Assembly: GCF_021223605.1 (NCBI RefSeq)
Contig: NZ_CP075175.1
Location: forward strand, 1,015,001 to 1,079,000
Direction: 5' to 3'
From: Paenibacillus sp. 481
GTDB taxonomy: Bacteria; Bacillota; Bacilli; Paenibacillales; Paenibacillaceae
DNA length: 64,000 bases
In this document: positions 26,663 through 36,879 of the stretch, piece after piece
Layout: the number at the start of each line of letters is the position of its first letter
Numbering within the stretch: position 1 is the first letter of the stretch
Translations under genes and position numbers: made by a program
Notes under the pieces: generated by a model
Databases searched by the model: none
What the model saw: only the letters and a program-made list of their open reading frames with translations
Told to the model about the DNA's origin: nothing

Positions 26663-28036
26663 TCACCAACCTTTTTCAGAATCGGTCCGATGCAATACGT
26701 GTGAGCGAACGTCTGCAATCAGATATAAGGTGCCGGTGACAACCGCTAAATCTTCAGGTTGGGTTATCTCCTTAAGCCGCTTCAAAGCCTCGCGCCAGTC
26801 GGACTCCACCATAATGTGAGGTCGGCGCTCGGCTGTGGCAAGCATACGCTCCGCAATAAGACTCAAGTCCATTGCACTCATTTTTTTTCGGAAATCCGGT
26901 TCAGTAAAAATGAGTGTATCTGCTAATGGTAGTATATGACGTAAAACGTCTTCGTGATGCTTTGTTGACAGCATTCCGATCATGATATGCAAACCTTTGT
27001 AGCGATACGTGTCACGCAGCGCTTGTGCAAGCGTCAAAGCTCCCTCAGGATTGTGCGCGCCATCAAGTAAAATACGCGGCGTATGACTGACCATTTCTAG
27101 CCTTCCAGGCCATGCAGCTTGGTGCATGCCTGCTAAAAGGGTATCGTCATCGATAACGAATGCCATGTATTGACGCAGTACTTCCAGCGCCATTAATACG
27201 ACTGCCGCATTTTTAAGCTGATGCGCACCGTTCATCGTTATCGCAACTTGTTCCATTGTACGGAACGGACCTGTAAACGTGAACGTTTGTTCATTTTCTA
27301 CAATATGATGTGGAACCACTTTGTATTGCTCGTTCATGAGATATAGCGATGAAGAGCATTCCGCAGCTTTGCGTCGAATCACTTCAATCGCTTCCGGTTG
27401 TTCCACCGCGCTCACGATCGGTACACCTGGCTTAATAATGCCTGCCTTCTCAGCTGCAATCTGCTCAATCGTATCTCCGAGAATATCTGTGTGGTCATGA
27501 CCAATATTCGTAATGATAGACACAATCGGCGTTACGATATTCGTAACGTCCAATCTTCCACCTAAGCCTGTCTCAAAGACGACAACGTCTGGGTAAGCAA
27601 CGGTTGCGTAATACATAATCGCAATTGCTGTAGCAACTTCGAACATCGTCGGTGAACCGAGTGGAGTTGCAGCAATCTGCTCAACGATTGGCTTGATTTC
27701 GTTTGTCAGACGAAGCAGCGTTGAATCAGGAATATCTTCATTGTTGTATTTAAATCGGTTCGTGAATTTCTCAATGTAAGGTGATGTGAATGTACCCACA
27801 TCGTATCCACATGCAAGTAATGCGCTTGTTAGCATCGCACACGTAGATCCTTTTCCATTCGTCCCAGCAACATGGATAAATTTCAGACTTCGCTGTGGAT
27901 TACCGAGCTTGTCCATCATCAATTGTATCCGCTCTAATCCAGGGCGAATTCCGAACGGAATTAAAGAATTTATCCAATCAATAGCCTGTTCAACGCGTTC
28001 AAACGATGCAATTTCCGTCATGGTTGCTTCCGACAT
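26663..28036 (-). CDS. folC: Folylpolyglutamate synthase / dihydrofolate synthase
   Basis: An ATP-dependent ligase of the Mur family that adds glutamate to folates; 457 residues from ATG 28036. The P-loop is VAGTNGKGSTCAML; the folate/Mg region includes VVFETGLGGRLDVTNIV and NIGHDHTDILGDT; the C-terminal domain has LLDGAHNPEGA. ATG 28036 has AAGGA about 8 bases upstream; the frame opens 7 codons earlier. It follows valS, as in B. subtilis, with an unusual long hairpin in the gap. Confidence 0.93.
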   Translation of the reverse strand: MSEATMTEIASFERVEQAIDWINSLIPFGIRPGLERIQLMMDKLGNPQRSLKFIHVAGTNGKGSTCAMLTSALLACGYDVGTFTSPYIEKFTNRFKYNNEDIPDSTLLRLTNEIKPIVEQIAATPLGSPTMFEVATAIAIMYYATVAYPDVVVFETGLGGRLDVTNIVTPIVSIITNIGHDHTDILGDTIEQIAAEKAGIIKPGVPIVSAVEQPEAIEVIRRKAAECSSSLYLMNEQYKVVPHHIVENEQTFTFTGPFRTMEQVAITMNGAHQLKNAAVVLMALEVLRQYMAFVIDDDTLLAGMHQAAWPGRLEMVSHTPRILLDGAHNPEGALTLAQALRDTYRYKGLHIMIGMLSTKHHEDVLRHILPLADTLIFTEPDFRKKMSAMDLSLIAERMLATAERRPHIMVESDWREALKRLKEITQPEDLAVVTGTLYLIADVRSHVLHRTDSEKGW

Positions 28037-28070
28037 TGTCCCCATCCTTTGTGTCATGTCATCATTGAAG

Positions 28071-28130
28071 CAGCCGAGCGGACGTATTCATTTCAAACAA
28101 AAATGAAATGAATATCGTCCATTCGGCTGT
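28071..28130. repeat. Long hairpin between valS and folC
   Basis: Arms CAGCCGA..GGACG..ATTCATTTCA pair over about 22 bases, interrupted by two small mismatched spots, around a loop of about 6-8 bases. It begins about 25 bases after the valS stop and ends about 35 bases before the folC start. Neither strand has a clear T run after it, so it is not a textbook terminator; attenuation or mRNA processing are possible. Confidence 0.7.
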
Positions 28131-28156
28131 TTGATGCTATTTCAAAAAAGTCTAGT

Positions 28157-30826
28157 TTACGTTTCTTTCAATTCACGAATACGCGCGATTACTTTTTCAC
28201 GTTTTTCGCTGTAGTCGTTCATTTTAGCACGCTCTTCCTCAACAACGCTTGCTGGCGCTTTAGCCATAAAGCCTTGGTTGGACAGCTTTTTCTCGACACG
28301 CTCAACCTCTTTGTTCAAGTGCTCGGACTCTTTTTCAAGACGTGCGATCTCTTGCTCGATATCGATTAGACCTGCCAACGGCAAGTAAAGCTCTGCCCCC
28401 GTAATGATAGCTGTCATCGCTTTATTCGGAGCTGCAATATCCATGCTTACTTCCAGCTTAGACGTACCACAGAAGCGTTCCACGCATTCCATGTTGCTCT
28501 GAATAATCGCAAGCGCACTTGCATCTGTAGGCTTCACAAGCAATTCAACCTTTTTGCTCATTGGCACGTTAACTTCTGCACGGATATTACGTACAGCACG
28601 GATCATATCCATCAACAAGGACATTTCGCGAACAGCCTCTGGTGCTTCAAGCTGTGCATCGTACTTCGGATATTCAGCCAACGTAATCGTCTCGCCACTG
28701 TGCGGAAGATGCTGCCAAATCTCTTCGGAGATGAACGGCATAAATGGATGAATCAAGCGCATTGTACGATCCAAGACGTAAGCCAATACGGATTGTGTCT
28801 TTTTCTTCGCTGTTTCATTTGTACCGTACAAGCTTAATTTCGCAAACTCAATGTACCAGTCACACAGATCGTCCCAAATAAAGTTATACAAGACGCGACC
28901 TGTCTCGCCAAATTCGTACGAATCAATTAGACGAGTAATGTCACGGGAAGTTTCGTTTAAGCGGTGCAAAATCCAACGATCCGCTGTGCTAAGCTCACCT
29001 GTAATGTCGATATCTTCGTATTTGAAACCTTGCAAATTCATCAATGCAAAGCGAGATGCGTTCCAAATTTTGTTCGCAAAGTTGCGCGCCTGCTCCACAC
29101 GTTCCCAACGGAAACGCAAGTCTTGACCTGGCGTGCTGCTTGTAGAAATCATAAAGCGCATCGCGTCCGCGCCATATTTCTCAATAACTTCAAGCGGATC
29201 AACACCGTTGCCAAGCGACTTGGACATTTTGCGGCCTTCAGAGTCGCGTACTAGGCCGTGAATCAGCACGTCTTTAAACGGAATTTCGTCCGTAAATTCA
29301 AGTGCTGTGAAGATCATACGAGCTACCCAGAAGTAGATGATGTCATATCCAGTAACGAGTACGCTTGTCGGATAGAAACGTTTCAAATCATCCGTCTGTT
29401 CCGGCCAACCGAGCGTCGAGAACGGCCATAGGCCCGAGCTGAACCACGTATCAAGCACGTCATTGTCCTGCGTCAAGTTGTTGCTGCCGCAAGAGCAAGC
29501 TTTAATATCTTCCGTCGATACGTTCACATGTCCGCAATCTTGGCAATGCCAAGCCGGAATGCGGTGTCCCCACCAAAGTTGACGGGAAATACACCAGTCG
29601 CGTACATTTTCGATCCAGTGCAAATAAATTTTCTCGAAGCGATCAGGTACAAAGTTAACCCCTGTGCCCGATTTTTGCGCTTCGATCGCACGCTCCGCGA
29701 GCGGCTTCATTTTAACGAACCACTGTGTGGACAAGTAAGGCTCAACGACTGCGCCGCTGCGCTCACTGTGGCCAACTTGATGCACGTGGTCTTCAATTTT
29801 AATAAGCACGCCCTGCTCCTGCAAATCTTTGACGATTTGCTTGCGGCAATCCGCACGGTCAAGACCGTTGTATTGACCCGCTTCTGCATTCATCGTGCCA
29901 CTCTCGTCCATAACCGTAATTTGCGGCAAGTTGTGGCGCAAGCCCATTTCAAAGTCGTTCGGGTCGTGGGCAGGTGTAATCTTAACCGCACCACTACCGA
30001 ATTCTTTTTCTACGTATTCGTCAGCAATGACCGGAATTTCACGGCCTACGATTGGCAGTACGAGCATTTTGCCGATCATATGCTGGTAGCGCTCATCTTC
30101 AGGATGAACAGCAACAGCCGTATCACCAAGCATCGTTTCAGGACGTGTAGTCGCGACCGTAATCGAGCCGCTTCCGTCTTTCAATTGGTATTGCAAATGG
30201 TACAAGTGTCCTTGTACTTCTTTGTACTCTACCTCGATATCAGACAACGCTGTACGAGCAGACGGGTCCCAGTTAATAATGTATTTACCACGGTAAATAA
30301 GACCTTTCTCGTACAACTTGACGAACACTTCACGCACGGCTTTGGATAAGCCTTCATCGAGCGTAAAGCGCTCGCGGGAATAGTCGAGGGAGAGACCCAT
30401 TTTCGCCCATTGCTCACGAATCGTGTCCGCGTACAACTCTTTCCAATCCCACACTTGCTCCAAAAACTTCTCGCGACCTAGGTCATAACGAGACAATCCT
30501 TCTTCTTCGCGCAGCTTCTGCTCTACCTTTGTCTGCGTCGCAATACCTGCATGGTCTGAACCTGGCAACCATAACGCATCATAGCCTTGCATGCGCTTTG
30601 TACGGATCAGAATATCTTGCAGCGTAAAGTCCAACGCGTGACCGATATGAAGCATACCCGTAACGTTCGGTGGTGGAATAACGATCGTGTACGGCTCTGC
30701 ATCAGGCTTGTTGCCTGCTTTAAAGTAGCCGCCCTTTGCCCAGAAGTCGTACCATTTTTGTTCTGCTGCCTTCGGATCGTACGTCGTCGGCATGGACAAT
30801 TGTTGTTGTTCTTGTGAGTCTGACAT
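28157..30826 (-). CDS. valS: Valyl-tRNA synthetase
   Basis: A class I synthetase of 889 residues that charges tRNA-Val and edits threonine. The HIGH motif is in [21 protein letters not shown] is in [14 protein letters not shown]; the editing domain contains [17 protein letters not shown]; a zinc-like CQDCGH...CSCGS pair is in the connective region; the C-terminal coiled-coil arm is present (about 820-885, [20 protein letters not shown]). ATG 30826 follows TGGAGGG by 7 bases. Controlled by a T-box leader. Confidence 0.97.
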   Translation of the reverse strand: MSDSQEQQQLSMPTTYDPKAAEQKWYDFWAKGGYFKAGNKPDAEPYTIVIPPPNVTGMLHIGHALDFTLQDILIRTKRMQGYDALWLPGSDHAGIATQTKVEQKLREEEGLSRYDLGREKFLEQVWDWKELYADTIREQWAKMGLSLDYSRERFTLDEGLSKAVREVFVKLYEKGLIYRGKYIINWDPSARTALSDIEVEYKEVQGHLYHLQYQLKDGSGSITVATTRPETMLGDTAVAVHPEDERYQHMIGKMLVLPIVGREIPVIADEYVEKEFGSGAVKITPAHDPNDFEMGLRHNLPQITVMDESGTMNAEAGQYNGLDRADCRKQIVKDLQEQGVLIKIEDHVHQVGHSERSGAVVEPYLSTQWFVKMKPLAERAIEAQKSGTGVNFVPDRFEKIYLHWIENVRDWCISRQLWWGHRIPAWHCQDCGHVNVSTEDIKACSCGSNNLTQDNDVLDTWFSSGLWPFSTLGWPEQTDDLKRFYPTSVLVTGYDIIYFWVARMIFTALEFTDEIPFKDVLIHGLVRDSEGRKMSKSLGNGVDPLEVIEKYGADAMRFMISTSSTPGQDLRFRWERVEQARNFANKIWNASRFALMNLQGFKYEDIDITGELSTADRWILHRLNETSRDITRLIDSYEFGETGRVLYNFIWDDLCDWYIEFAKLSLYGTNETAKKKTQSVLAYVLDRTMRLIHPFMPFISEEIWQHLPHSGETITLAEYPKYDAQLEAPEAVREMSLLMDMIRAVRNIRAEVNVPMSKKVELLVKPTDASALAIIQSNMECVERFCGTSKLEVSMDIAAPNKAMTAIITGAELYLPLAGLIDIEQEIARLEKESEHLNKEVERVEKKLSNQGFMAKAPASVVEEERAKMNDYSEKREKVIARIRELKET

Positions 30827-30884
30827 TGACAATCCCTCCAGTTTTATATTTATTGGCATTGTTTATGGCGTTACGGTTTACAAA

Positions 30885-31318
30885 ACAAAAAAACCTTTCC
30901 GTCACAAAGGACGAAAGGTTTAGCTTCCGTGGTACCACCTTTATTCCGTTATCTTGGTGAGAACGCCTGCATAACATAGACGTATGCCTCACATAAGGCT
31001 GTGCTTCAAGATGACGGCACTTCATTTGCATCATAACGGCTGCTACCGTCCCGTTCTAGCGCTTATGCTCGCCAGTGGATGTACAAGATGGTCACATCAC
31101 TCGGCAAGGCGAATCGGCCTTGTGGCCGCTTCAGCAGACAGCTATAGACGCACATAGGTGACAACTAAGCTATCCATCGTTCAAACGGGCGACTCCGGGG
31201 CGACTTTCAGCGTTGACATCTCCTGCAGGCGTTGCACCAAATCGCGCTGCTCTCTGTAAGGGGTCTTCGCGTACTCCTCCCGTTCGCGGTCTTTATTAAA
31301 TGGTTGCTCAAACATTTA
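30885..31318 (-). promoter_or_regulatory. T-box riboswitch leader of valS
   Basis: A leader of about 430 bases that reads tRNA-Val charging. On the minus strand the T-box sequence AAAGGTGGTACCACGG is at 30927-30942 and overlaps a competing terminator at 30885-30920 (AACCTTTC / GAAAGGTT, then T7). The Stem I start with the AG-bulge type GGAGGAGTACG is at about 31271-31282. GTC valine triplets occur in the expected Stem I region, but I cannot decide which is the specifier without folding. Uncharged tRNA should favour the antiterminator and valS expression. Confidence 0.92.
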
Positions 31319-31324
31319 CGATTT

Positions 31325-31353
31325 ATTGTACCGTTGCTTGCGAAACGAGTCAA
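31325..31353 (-). promoter_or_regulatory. Sigma-A promoter of the valS leader
   Basis: TTGACT (31348-31353), exactly 17 bases, TACAAT (31325-31330) on the minus strand; the transcript should start near 31318, just before T-box Stem I. Confidence 0.8.
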
Positions 31354-31393
31354 TAGACGAATCGCAGAGGATATATGAAATCCGAATAGTATA

Positions 31394-31424
31394 GTCATAT
31401 CCTTATTTTATCTTTTCATAACAT
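31394..31424 (+). promoter_or_regulatory. Candidate sporulation (sigma-E/K-like) promoter for the 54-residue protein
   Basis: TCATATC and CATAACAT are about 15 bases apart on the plus strand, resembling kmATAtT / CATACAnT. This is a loose match, listed because no sigma-A promoter is evident here. Confidence 0.25.
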
Positions 31425-31445
31425 GTCTATAAGGGGGTGGTCCAC

Positions 31446-31610
31446 TTGGAACGTTGGTGGTGTCGGATACGGTTTTCCGTCAAAGGCGTTATCTTTCCAT
31501 TAATCTGCTTACAATTTATGCGTACGTTAATTTTCCCGACTGGTTTTGATGTGTTATTGTTGTTTGCTTTATTTTTAGTGTACTTAGGATTTTTACTCAA
31601 TGTGTATTAA
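31446..31610 (+). CDS. Small membrane protein of 54 residues, unknown function
   Basis: A short plus-strand gene with a TTG start at 31446, a strong AAGGGGGTGG site 5-8 bases upstream, TAA at 31608 and a terminator right after it. The product has a basic N-terminus (MERWWCRIRFSVKG) and two hydrophobic stretches (VIFPLICLQFMRTLIF and DVLLLFALFLVYLGFLLNV), fitting a two-helix inner-membrane miniprotein. I do not recognise it. It lies between the valS promoter and spoVID, on the opposite strand to both. The upstream sequence has a sigma-E-like element at about 31394-31424, so sporulation expression is possible. Confidence 0.7.
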   Translation: MERWWCRIRFSVKGVIFPLICLQFMRTLIFPTGFDVLLLFALFLVYLGFLLNVY

Positions 31611-31625
31611 CAAGCGTGACCAAAC

Positions 31626-31662
31626 AAAAACCCGTCCAAGCTCTATGCTGGACGGGTTTTGT
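31626..31662. terminator. Bidirectional terminator between the small membrane protein and spoVID
   Basis: The perfect stem AAAACCCGTCCA / TGGACGGGTTTT with a 10-base loop is flanked by A and T runs, serving the convergent genes on both sides. Confidence 0.85.
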
Positions 31663-31693
31663 ATATAAGTATGGAGAAAGCGCACAACGTTAC

Positions 31694-33385
31694 TTATGAT
31701 GGGATATACAGCACTTGCCCTTCGATCACACTCGCCTCCGATAAGCGGTTATATAACGCAATTTCGCGCGAATTAATTTGATATCGGTCAGCAATGGTAT
31801 CCAGCGTGTCCTCACGTTGAACGATGCACATACGTACTTTTTTAAAGGCCGATTCGTCGGATACACGATTTAAAAATAAGGACTGCCAGTGTACACGGTC
31901 ACTACTATTTCTCCGAGCTGCATCTTGAGACGCCGCATACTCTTGCGCAGTAATATCCGCCAAATGTTCGCGTTCCTTCGTTTGACGGCTAGTATGCAAC
32001 AGCGAGCTGTAAGCTAACTGCTCTTCTGTAGAAGTCGCTGATGACTTCACGCTGCCGATGGCCACTTTCATTTCAGGCTTGCTTACAGCGTAAGCCGAAG
32101 TTTGCTCCTCCACGGCTGAGCCTTGCTCGTATTCGCTCAAACGCTCGGCGTAATCATCAGCGTGCTCACTCCGTCGCTGCTCATCACTCAACTGCGACGG
32201 AGTAGCCCCATCATCATATCCTTGACTAGTCTCGTCGTACCGAGCCGCTGCTTCATTGTTGGCAGTACTGGAGTTTGTATGCGCATGCCCATTGGAAGTA
32301 CGAGCTGTTCCCCGATTTAACTCCGCAATTACTTCTGCGGTTATATCTCCAGTGGCGGTACGACTAGAAGTAGAAATATGCGCATCAGAAGTTGAACTGG
32401 CATTATTATCGGAAGAAGCTGTTGCTCGTCCCCATGCTTCCCACGATGTTACCGTTTGTTGTGGTTGGTTTCGGCTATCGTGCTGCTCCACTCGATTGTC
32501 TGGTGCTGTTTCACATGTGTCTGGCGCTTTTTCACACAGTGTATCGTCCGCAGGCTGCACATGTTCATGCTGCCATCCCCTGCCATGCTCTACTGTGTTA
32601 CACGATTCAGGAGGATCAGTGGACGGATAAAGCTCTGATTGCTCCACTGCATGTTCCGCTGACTGTAGCGTCTCTTGTTCATTATGCACATGCCCAGCTT
32701 GAGCTGCTGGCTCTGCATGCATAGACGCCACCGTCGCTTTTAACCAAGGACTATCTGACCAATTCCAAGCAGGCACTTGTTTGTCTGGCTCCACAACAGG
32801 TGGAAGCTCAGTCGCAAACAAATGGGATGAAGGTGGAATATGCTCAGGAGTATATTCCACACTATGACCGGAGCTATACGACTCACCGATCGGGTAACTC
32901 ATGTCTACAGACTGTTGCCCGTAGTCTCTTATCCACTCCGGATCGATCCCAGGGGCGCTAGCTTCCGCTTGATGCACAACTGTAAATTGCTCTGGCTCCC
33001 AAGCTGTCGGTTCTGCAACTTCCATATAAATACCTCTAAGCGACAATACCCCCGTTACATTTAACGAGCGTGTGGATAGTAAGTCGATGTCAAAATGCTC
33101 GATATCGACACTAATATCCTCCAAGCTCCGAACACGATTTAACGGCAGCGTAATTTCCACAGGAATCCAATGTTCTAACGACTCGCTCCGTCTTTCCTCC
33201 GTAGCACCAACATAGACGCCCGCTAACAGCAAACTGCCGCGTACAGTGACTTGATCACCAGCAGGAATGACTTGAATATGCGGTGTCAGCTCAACCTCTT
33301 CCAATTGATCAATACCGATTACGTCATCAGACAAATGCACGCGTTCATAAATGTCAAATCGTAAGCCATTAGATTGATCATGCAC
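31694..33385 (-). CDS. spoVID: Spore coat morphogenetic protein SpoVID-like
   Basis: A 563-residue protein. The N-terminal beta-rich domain (about 1-130, LRFDIYERVHLSDDVIG) matches the SpoVID start; a long, poorly conserved Ser/Thr/Gln/His-rich middle follows (about 150-500); the C-terminus is a LysM domain (last 45 residues, IVQREDTLDTIADRYQIN). SpoVID drives coat encasement and recruits SafA. GTG 33385 was chosen for GGAAGGAGGAG 6 bases upstream; the open frame begins 11 codons earlier. Gene order valS-spoVID-hemL is as in B. subtilis, minus ysxE. Confidence 0.83.
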   Translation of the reverse strand: MHDQSNGLRFDIYERVHLSDDVIGIDQLEEVELTPHIQVIPAGDQVTVRGSLLLAGVYVGATEERRSESLEHWIPVEITLPLNRVRSLEDISVDIEHFDIDLLSTRSLNVTGVLSLRGIYMEVAEPTAWEPEQFTVVHQAEASAPGIDPEWIRDYGQQSVDMSYPIGESYSSGHSVEYTPEHIPPSSHLFATELPPVVEPDKQVPAWNWSDSPWLKATVASMHAEPAAQAGHVHNEQETLQSAEHAVEQSELYPSTDPPESCNTVEHGRGWQHEHVQPADDTLCEKAPDTCETAPDNRVEQHDSRNQPQQTVTSWEAWGRATASSDNNASSTSDAHISTSSRTATGDITAEVIAELNRGTARTSNGHAHTNSSTANNEAAARYDETSQGYDDGATPSQLSDEQRRSEHADDYAERLSEYEQGSAVEEQTSAYAVSKPEMKVAIGSVKSSATSTEEQLAYSSLLHTSRQTKEREHLADITAQEYAASQDAARRNSSDRVHWQSLFLNRVSDESAFKKVRMCIVQREDTLDTIADRYQINSREIALYNRLSEASVIEGQVLYIPS

Positions 33386-33536
33386 TGACAGCTCCTCCTT
33401 CCGCAGTTGTCCTGCCAACTTACGTCGTCATCCGATTTAGCTGTACTGCAGCAAACTGTTAATAGACGTCGTTCGTTGTCCCAGGTCAGACTCCGTTCAC
33501 TACTTCATCTATATGGGCGAAAGGGGGATAGCATGA

Positions 33537-34424
33537 CTATATTTTTTGCCGAAGCCGCTCTAGATCTTCAGGCCACGGTGCGGTTACCGTAATTCGTTCA
33601 TGTGAAATGGGATGAGTAAATTGGAGCTGCTCGCCATGCAGCGCTTGACGCGCCAACAGCTTCCCATCTCCTCCGTATAACGTATCTCCTACGAGTGGGC
33701 AGCCTTTATGGCTCAAATGGACTCGAATCTGATGCGTTCTACCTGTCTCAAGGACTAGACGCACCAGTGACAAAGCTCGGCCTTGCTGTAGCGTTTCATA
33801 ATGAGTGATCGCCTTGTCACCTGTCGGTGATACTCGTCTCCGTCCACGAACATATTTGTCCTTCCCGATCGGCTCATCCACTGAGCCTGTAGGTGGAACT
33901 AAAGTTCCTTGTACGATTGCGGCATATTGCCGATGTATATCTTTCTCTCGCATCATGTCATCGAGTACAGCATGTGTAAACGCCTGCTTCGCATACAGTA
34001 CAGGGCCTGTCGTCTCCACATCCAGCCGATGAATATGCCGAATGCGCGCTTCCTGACCTGTCCATGCATAATGGCAAGCAACCGCATGCGCAAGTGTTTG
34101 ACGTGCCGCTTCCTGCGCTGGAGTTGACGCATGTACAGGCATCCCCGCTGGCTTATACACGACCAAGCAAGCTTCATCTTCGTATAACACGTGCGCAGGC
34201 TGATCGCCCGCTTCGACGTCACAAGCTTCTGGCTTAAACACGTGCAGCCGTAGCCGATCCCCTGCTTTGCGAATGCCGTCTTGAGCTAGCATCGTCCGCA
34301 GCATATGATTAGGCATGCGCATCTGTTGCAGCAACCAGTTGTGCAGCGTCTCATCGCTTGCTAGCACTGCTTTGCCTGGCATAAGCTCCAGCCATTCGCC
34401 TCTACGCTTCCAATGTTGTTTCAT
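33537..34424 (-). CDS. RluA-family pseudouridine synthase
   Basis: A 295-residue RNA-modifying enzyme that isomerises uridine in rRNA or tRNA. The catalytic Asp lies in HRLDVETTGPVLYAK, a variant of HRLDxxTSGL with TTGP in place of TSGL. Further family blocks are VYKPAGMPVHAS and GRTHQIRVHLSHKGCPLVGD. An N-terminal S4-like part is short. ATG 34424 follows AAGGGGAG by 7 bases. It is inserted between spoVID and hemL; the target uridine is unknown. Confidence 0.88.
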   Translation of the reverse strand: MKQHWKRRGEWLELMPGKAVLASDETLHNWLLQQMRMPNHMLRTMLAQDGIRKAGDRLRLHVFKPEACDVEAGDQPAHVLYEDEACLVVYKPAGMPVHASTPAQEAARQTLAHAVACHYAWTGQEARIRHIHRLDVETTGPVLYAKQAFTHAVLDDMMREKDIHRQYAAIVQGTLVPPTGSVDEPIGKDKYVRGRRRVSPTGDKAITHYETLQQGRALSLVRLVLETGRTHQIRVHLSHKGCPLVGDTLYGGDGKLLARQALHGEQLQFTHPISHERITVTAPWPEDLERLRQKI

Positions 34425-34569
34425 ATGATGACTCCCCTTCAGCAAAATGTAACTCTTTAACATCATTCTTCACGATTTACCGACACCTTTTTCACTTTTT
34501 TATAGTATAAATCTTACACCGTTGTTCCCACATCTAATCGAAAATCCGAAGCCCGTGGTCCGAAATCGG

Positions 34570-34633
34570 AAAAAGCGAAAACCCGGACACACCGATGCAG
34601 GCCATAAAAATGAACCGCATTAGGCGCCGGGTT
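34570..34633 (-). terminator. Terminator after hemL
   Basis: A minus-strand stem AACCCGG / CCGGGTT with inner pairing (TGCGG...CTGCA region) is followed by TTTCGCTTTTT. It closes the hemL transcript before rluA. Confidence 0.6.
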
Positions 34634-34717
34634 AATAAACTTCACCTGATGTTCCTTCTTCTATTACGTATTCTCACCCTTACATACTGAGCTGAACTAC
34701 ACTGCTCTCATTTGAGA

Positions 34718-36019
34718 TTACAGCTTTTTCAGTGCCTGATAATGAGCTTCAATCGTCTTTTCAATATCTTCGTCCGAATGCACAGCAGAGACGAACATGC
34801 CTTCGAACTGTGAAGGCGGCACACTCACACCGTGATCTAACATATGTTTAAAATATTGATTGAAGCGATTCAAGTCGGACAAGCGTGCTGTATCATAATT
34901 CGTTACGACTTGATCCGTAAAGAACGGACATACCATCGATCCTACGCGGTTAACCGTTGTTGCAATGCCCAACTCTTGCGCATTTTTCAACAATCCGGCT
35001 TCTAGTCTTGCCGATTTACGTTCTAAATCTTCATACACTTCCGGTGTAAGCAAAGATAACGTCGTAAAGCCTGCAATCATCGCCAATGGATTACCGCTCA
35101 ACGTGCCCGCTTGATATATCGGGCCGCTCGGTGCCACTTGCTCCATAAATTCACGCTTGCCGCCGTATGCCCCTACTGGCAATCCTCCGCCAATAACTTT
35201 GCCAAAGCACGTCAGATCCGGCGTAATGCCTAAACGACCCTGTGCACAATTATAATGGACACGGAAGCCCGTCATAACTTCGTCAAAAATGAGCAAACTG
35301 CCGTGAGTTGTCGTGATGTCACGCAAACCTTCCAAGAAGCCTGGCAATGGAGGGACTACGCCCATGTTTCCAGCTATTGGTTCAACAATTATACAAGCTA
35401 TCTCTTCACCGAACTTTTCAAACGCTAGCTGTACAGAAGCCAAGTCGTTATACGGTACTGTAATCGTATTGACAGCTACACTATCAGGTACACCTGGGCT
35501 GTCTGGCAGTCCCAGTGTTGCCACACCAGAGCCAGCTTTAATTAGCAAGCTGTCTGCATGCCCGTGATACGAGCCTTCGAATTTCAAAATTTTGTTCCGT
35601 TTCGTAATCCCACGAGCAAGTCGCAATGCGCTCATCGTCGCCTCTGTACCCGAGTTCACCATACGAACAAGGTCAACAGAAGGTACACGTTCGCACACGA
35701 GTTTCGCCATTACCGTTTCTAGTTCAGTAGGCGCTCCGAAACTTGTACCTCTAGCAGCTGTCTCTTGAATAGCACGAACGACGTCAGGATGAGCATGACC
35801 CATAATAAGCGGCCCCCATGAGCCAACGTAGTCAATAAACTCGTTACCATCGATATCAAATACGTGTGATCCTTGACCACGCTCCATATAGACCGGCGTC
35901 AGCCCGACGGATTTAAAGGCACGTACTGGGCTATTCACACCGCCCGGGATGTATTGTTTTGCCTCATCAAAAGCTACTTTGGATCGATCATCTTTGCGGG
36001 AAATATTTTTTTCCATCAT
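34718..36019 (-). CDS. hemL: Glutamate-1-semialdehyde 2,1-aminomutase
   Basis: A PLP enzyme of 433 residues that converts glutamate-1-semialdehyde to 5-aminolevulinate, the second C5-pathway step. The PLP lysine is in [20 protein letters not shown]; other blocks are [25 protein letters not shown] and [13 protein letters not shown] with AGGAG 8 bases upstream. It belongs to the hem cluster but is separated from hemB by a divergent regulator gene. Confidence 0.96.
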   Translation of the reverse strand: MMEKNISRKDDRSKVAFDEAKQYIPGGVNSPVRAFKSVGLTPVYMERGQGSHVFDIDGNEFIDYVGSWGPLIMGHAHPDVVRAIQETAARGTSFGAPTELETVMAKLVCERVPSVDLVRMVNSGTEATMSALRLARGITKRNKILKFEGSYHGHADSLLIKAGSGVATLGLPDSPGVPDSVAVNTITVPYNDLASVQLAFEKFGEEIACIIVEPIAGNMGVVPPLPGFLEGLRDITTTHGSLLIFDEVMTGFRVHYNCAQGRLGITPDLTCFGKVIGGGLPVGAYGGKREFMEQVAPSGPIYQAGTLSGNPLAMIAGFTTLSLLTPEVYEDLERKSARLEAGLLKNAQELGIATTVNRVGSMVCPFFTDQVVTNYDTARLSDLNRFNQYFKHMLDHGVSVPPSQFEGMFVSAVHSDEDIEKTIEAHYQALKKL

Positions 36020-36104
36020 ATCGAACGCTCCTATCTATGTTTAGTCATAGTAAGTATGATAAAATAGTTTTATAAAAATTGGCATGGACAAAAGAGGGAC
36101 TATC

Positions 36105-36785
36105 ATGGTGATCGAATTACTCAAACGTGTACCATTGTTCGCTGATTTGACCGAATCACAATTAGAAATTGTTTCATCCATTACGTCGCGACAAGAACAT
36201 CCCGCACACACCGTGCTGTTCCGACAAGGTGATCCCGGTGAAACATTTTGCATCGTTGTTCGAGGTTCCGTAAAAGTGTTTACGTCGAACAAGCTAGGTC
36301 AGCAAAAAATTTTGGACGTCTTCCAAACCGGCGACAGCTTTGGCGAATTGGCGCTGATTGATGGCAAGCCGCGTTCTGCAACAGCCGAGACTTTGGAAGA
36401 AACGGTACTCTGGACTATTACATCCGAAAGTTTTCATCTCTTATTGCGAGCGCACTACGATATTGCTCAAAAAATTATGATTCAACTGTGCAATCGTCTC
36501 CGGACGACGAACGGCCATGTGTATGATTTAACGTTTTTGGATGCCCCATCGCGCATCGTGAAGAACATTGTTCGTACAGCTAAGCAGCACGGCGAACGTC
36601 AGGGCGACAAGATCGTCATCCGCTCAGCGTTTGATGCTGAAGCGTTATCCGGATTAGCTGGCGTTCATTTGACTGTGCTTGAACAAGTCGTGCGCGAATT
36701 GGAGCAGCGCCGCATTTTAACTTTCGGCTCGTCAGAGTTTGTACTGGACGTCTCCAAGCTGTTTCAAAGTCCATACGTACAGTAA
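36105..36785 (+). CDS. Crp/Fnr-family transcriptional regulator
   Basis: A 226-residue regulator with an N-terminal cyclic-nucleotide-binding fold (FRQGDPGETFCIVVRGSVKV, GDSFGELALIDGKPRSATAE) and a C-terminal winged helix (ALSGLAGVHLTVLEQVVREL). The recognition helix lacks the TRExVSR pattern of Crp/Fnr, so target specificity is unusual. No N-terminal Cys cluster for an Fnr iron-sulfur centre is seen. ATG 36105 follows AGAGGGAC closely; an upstream ATG at 36084 is possible. It lies between hemL and hemB on the other strand. Confidence 0.85.
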   Translation: MVIELLKRVPLFADLTESQLEIVSSITSRQEHPAHTVLFRQGDPGETFCIVVRGSVKVFTSNKLGQQKILDVFQTGDSFGELALIDGKPRSATAETLEETVLWTITSESFHLLLRAHYDIAQKIMIQLCNRLRTTNGHVYDLTFLDAPSRIVKNIVRTAKQHGERQGDKIVIRSAFDAEALSGLAGVHLTVLEQVVRELEQRRILTFGSSEFVLDVSKLFQSPYVQ

Positions 36786-36807
36786 CGAACAAGCTGTGCG
36801 TATCATC

Positions 36808-36839
36808 GGTCGGCACCTTACGGTAGCCGACCTTTTTTG
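36808..36839 (+). terminator. Terminator after the Crp-family gene
   Basis: Stem GGTCGGC / GCCGACC with an inner ACC...GGT pair, followed by TTTTTTG on the plus strand. Confidence 0.85.
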
Positions 36840-36879
36840 TAGGACATTTTAACCCGCCACCGTTCGCTTATCTCCGCTA

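Noticed and set aside
29528-30349. A 273-codon plus-strand frame inside valS
   Set aside because: Antisense shadow of conserved ValRS sequence; no ribosome binding site or domain.
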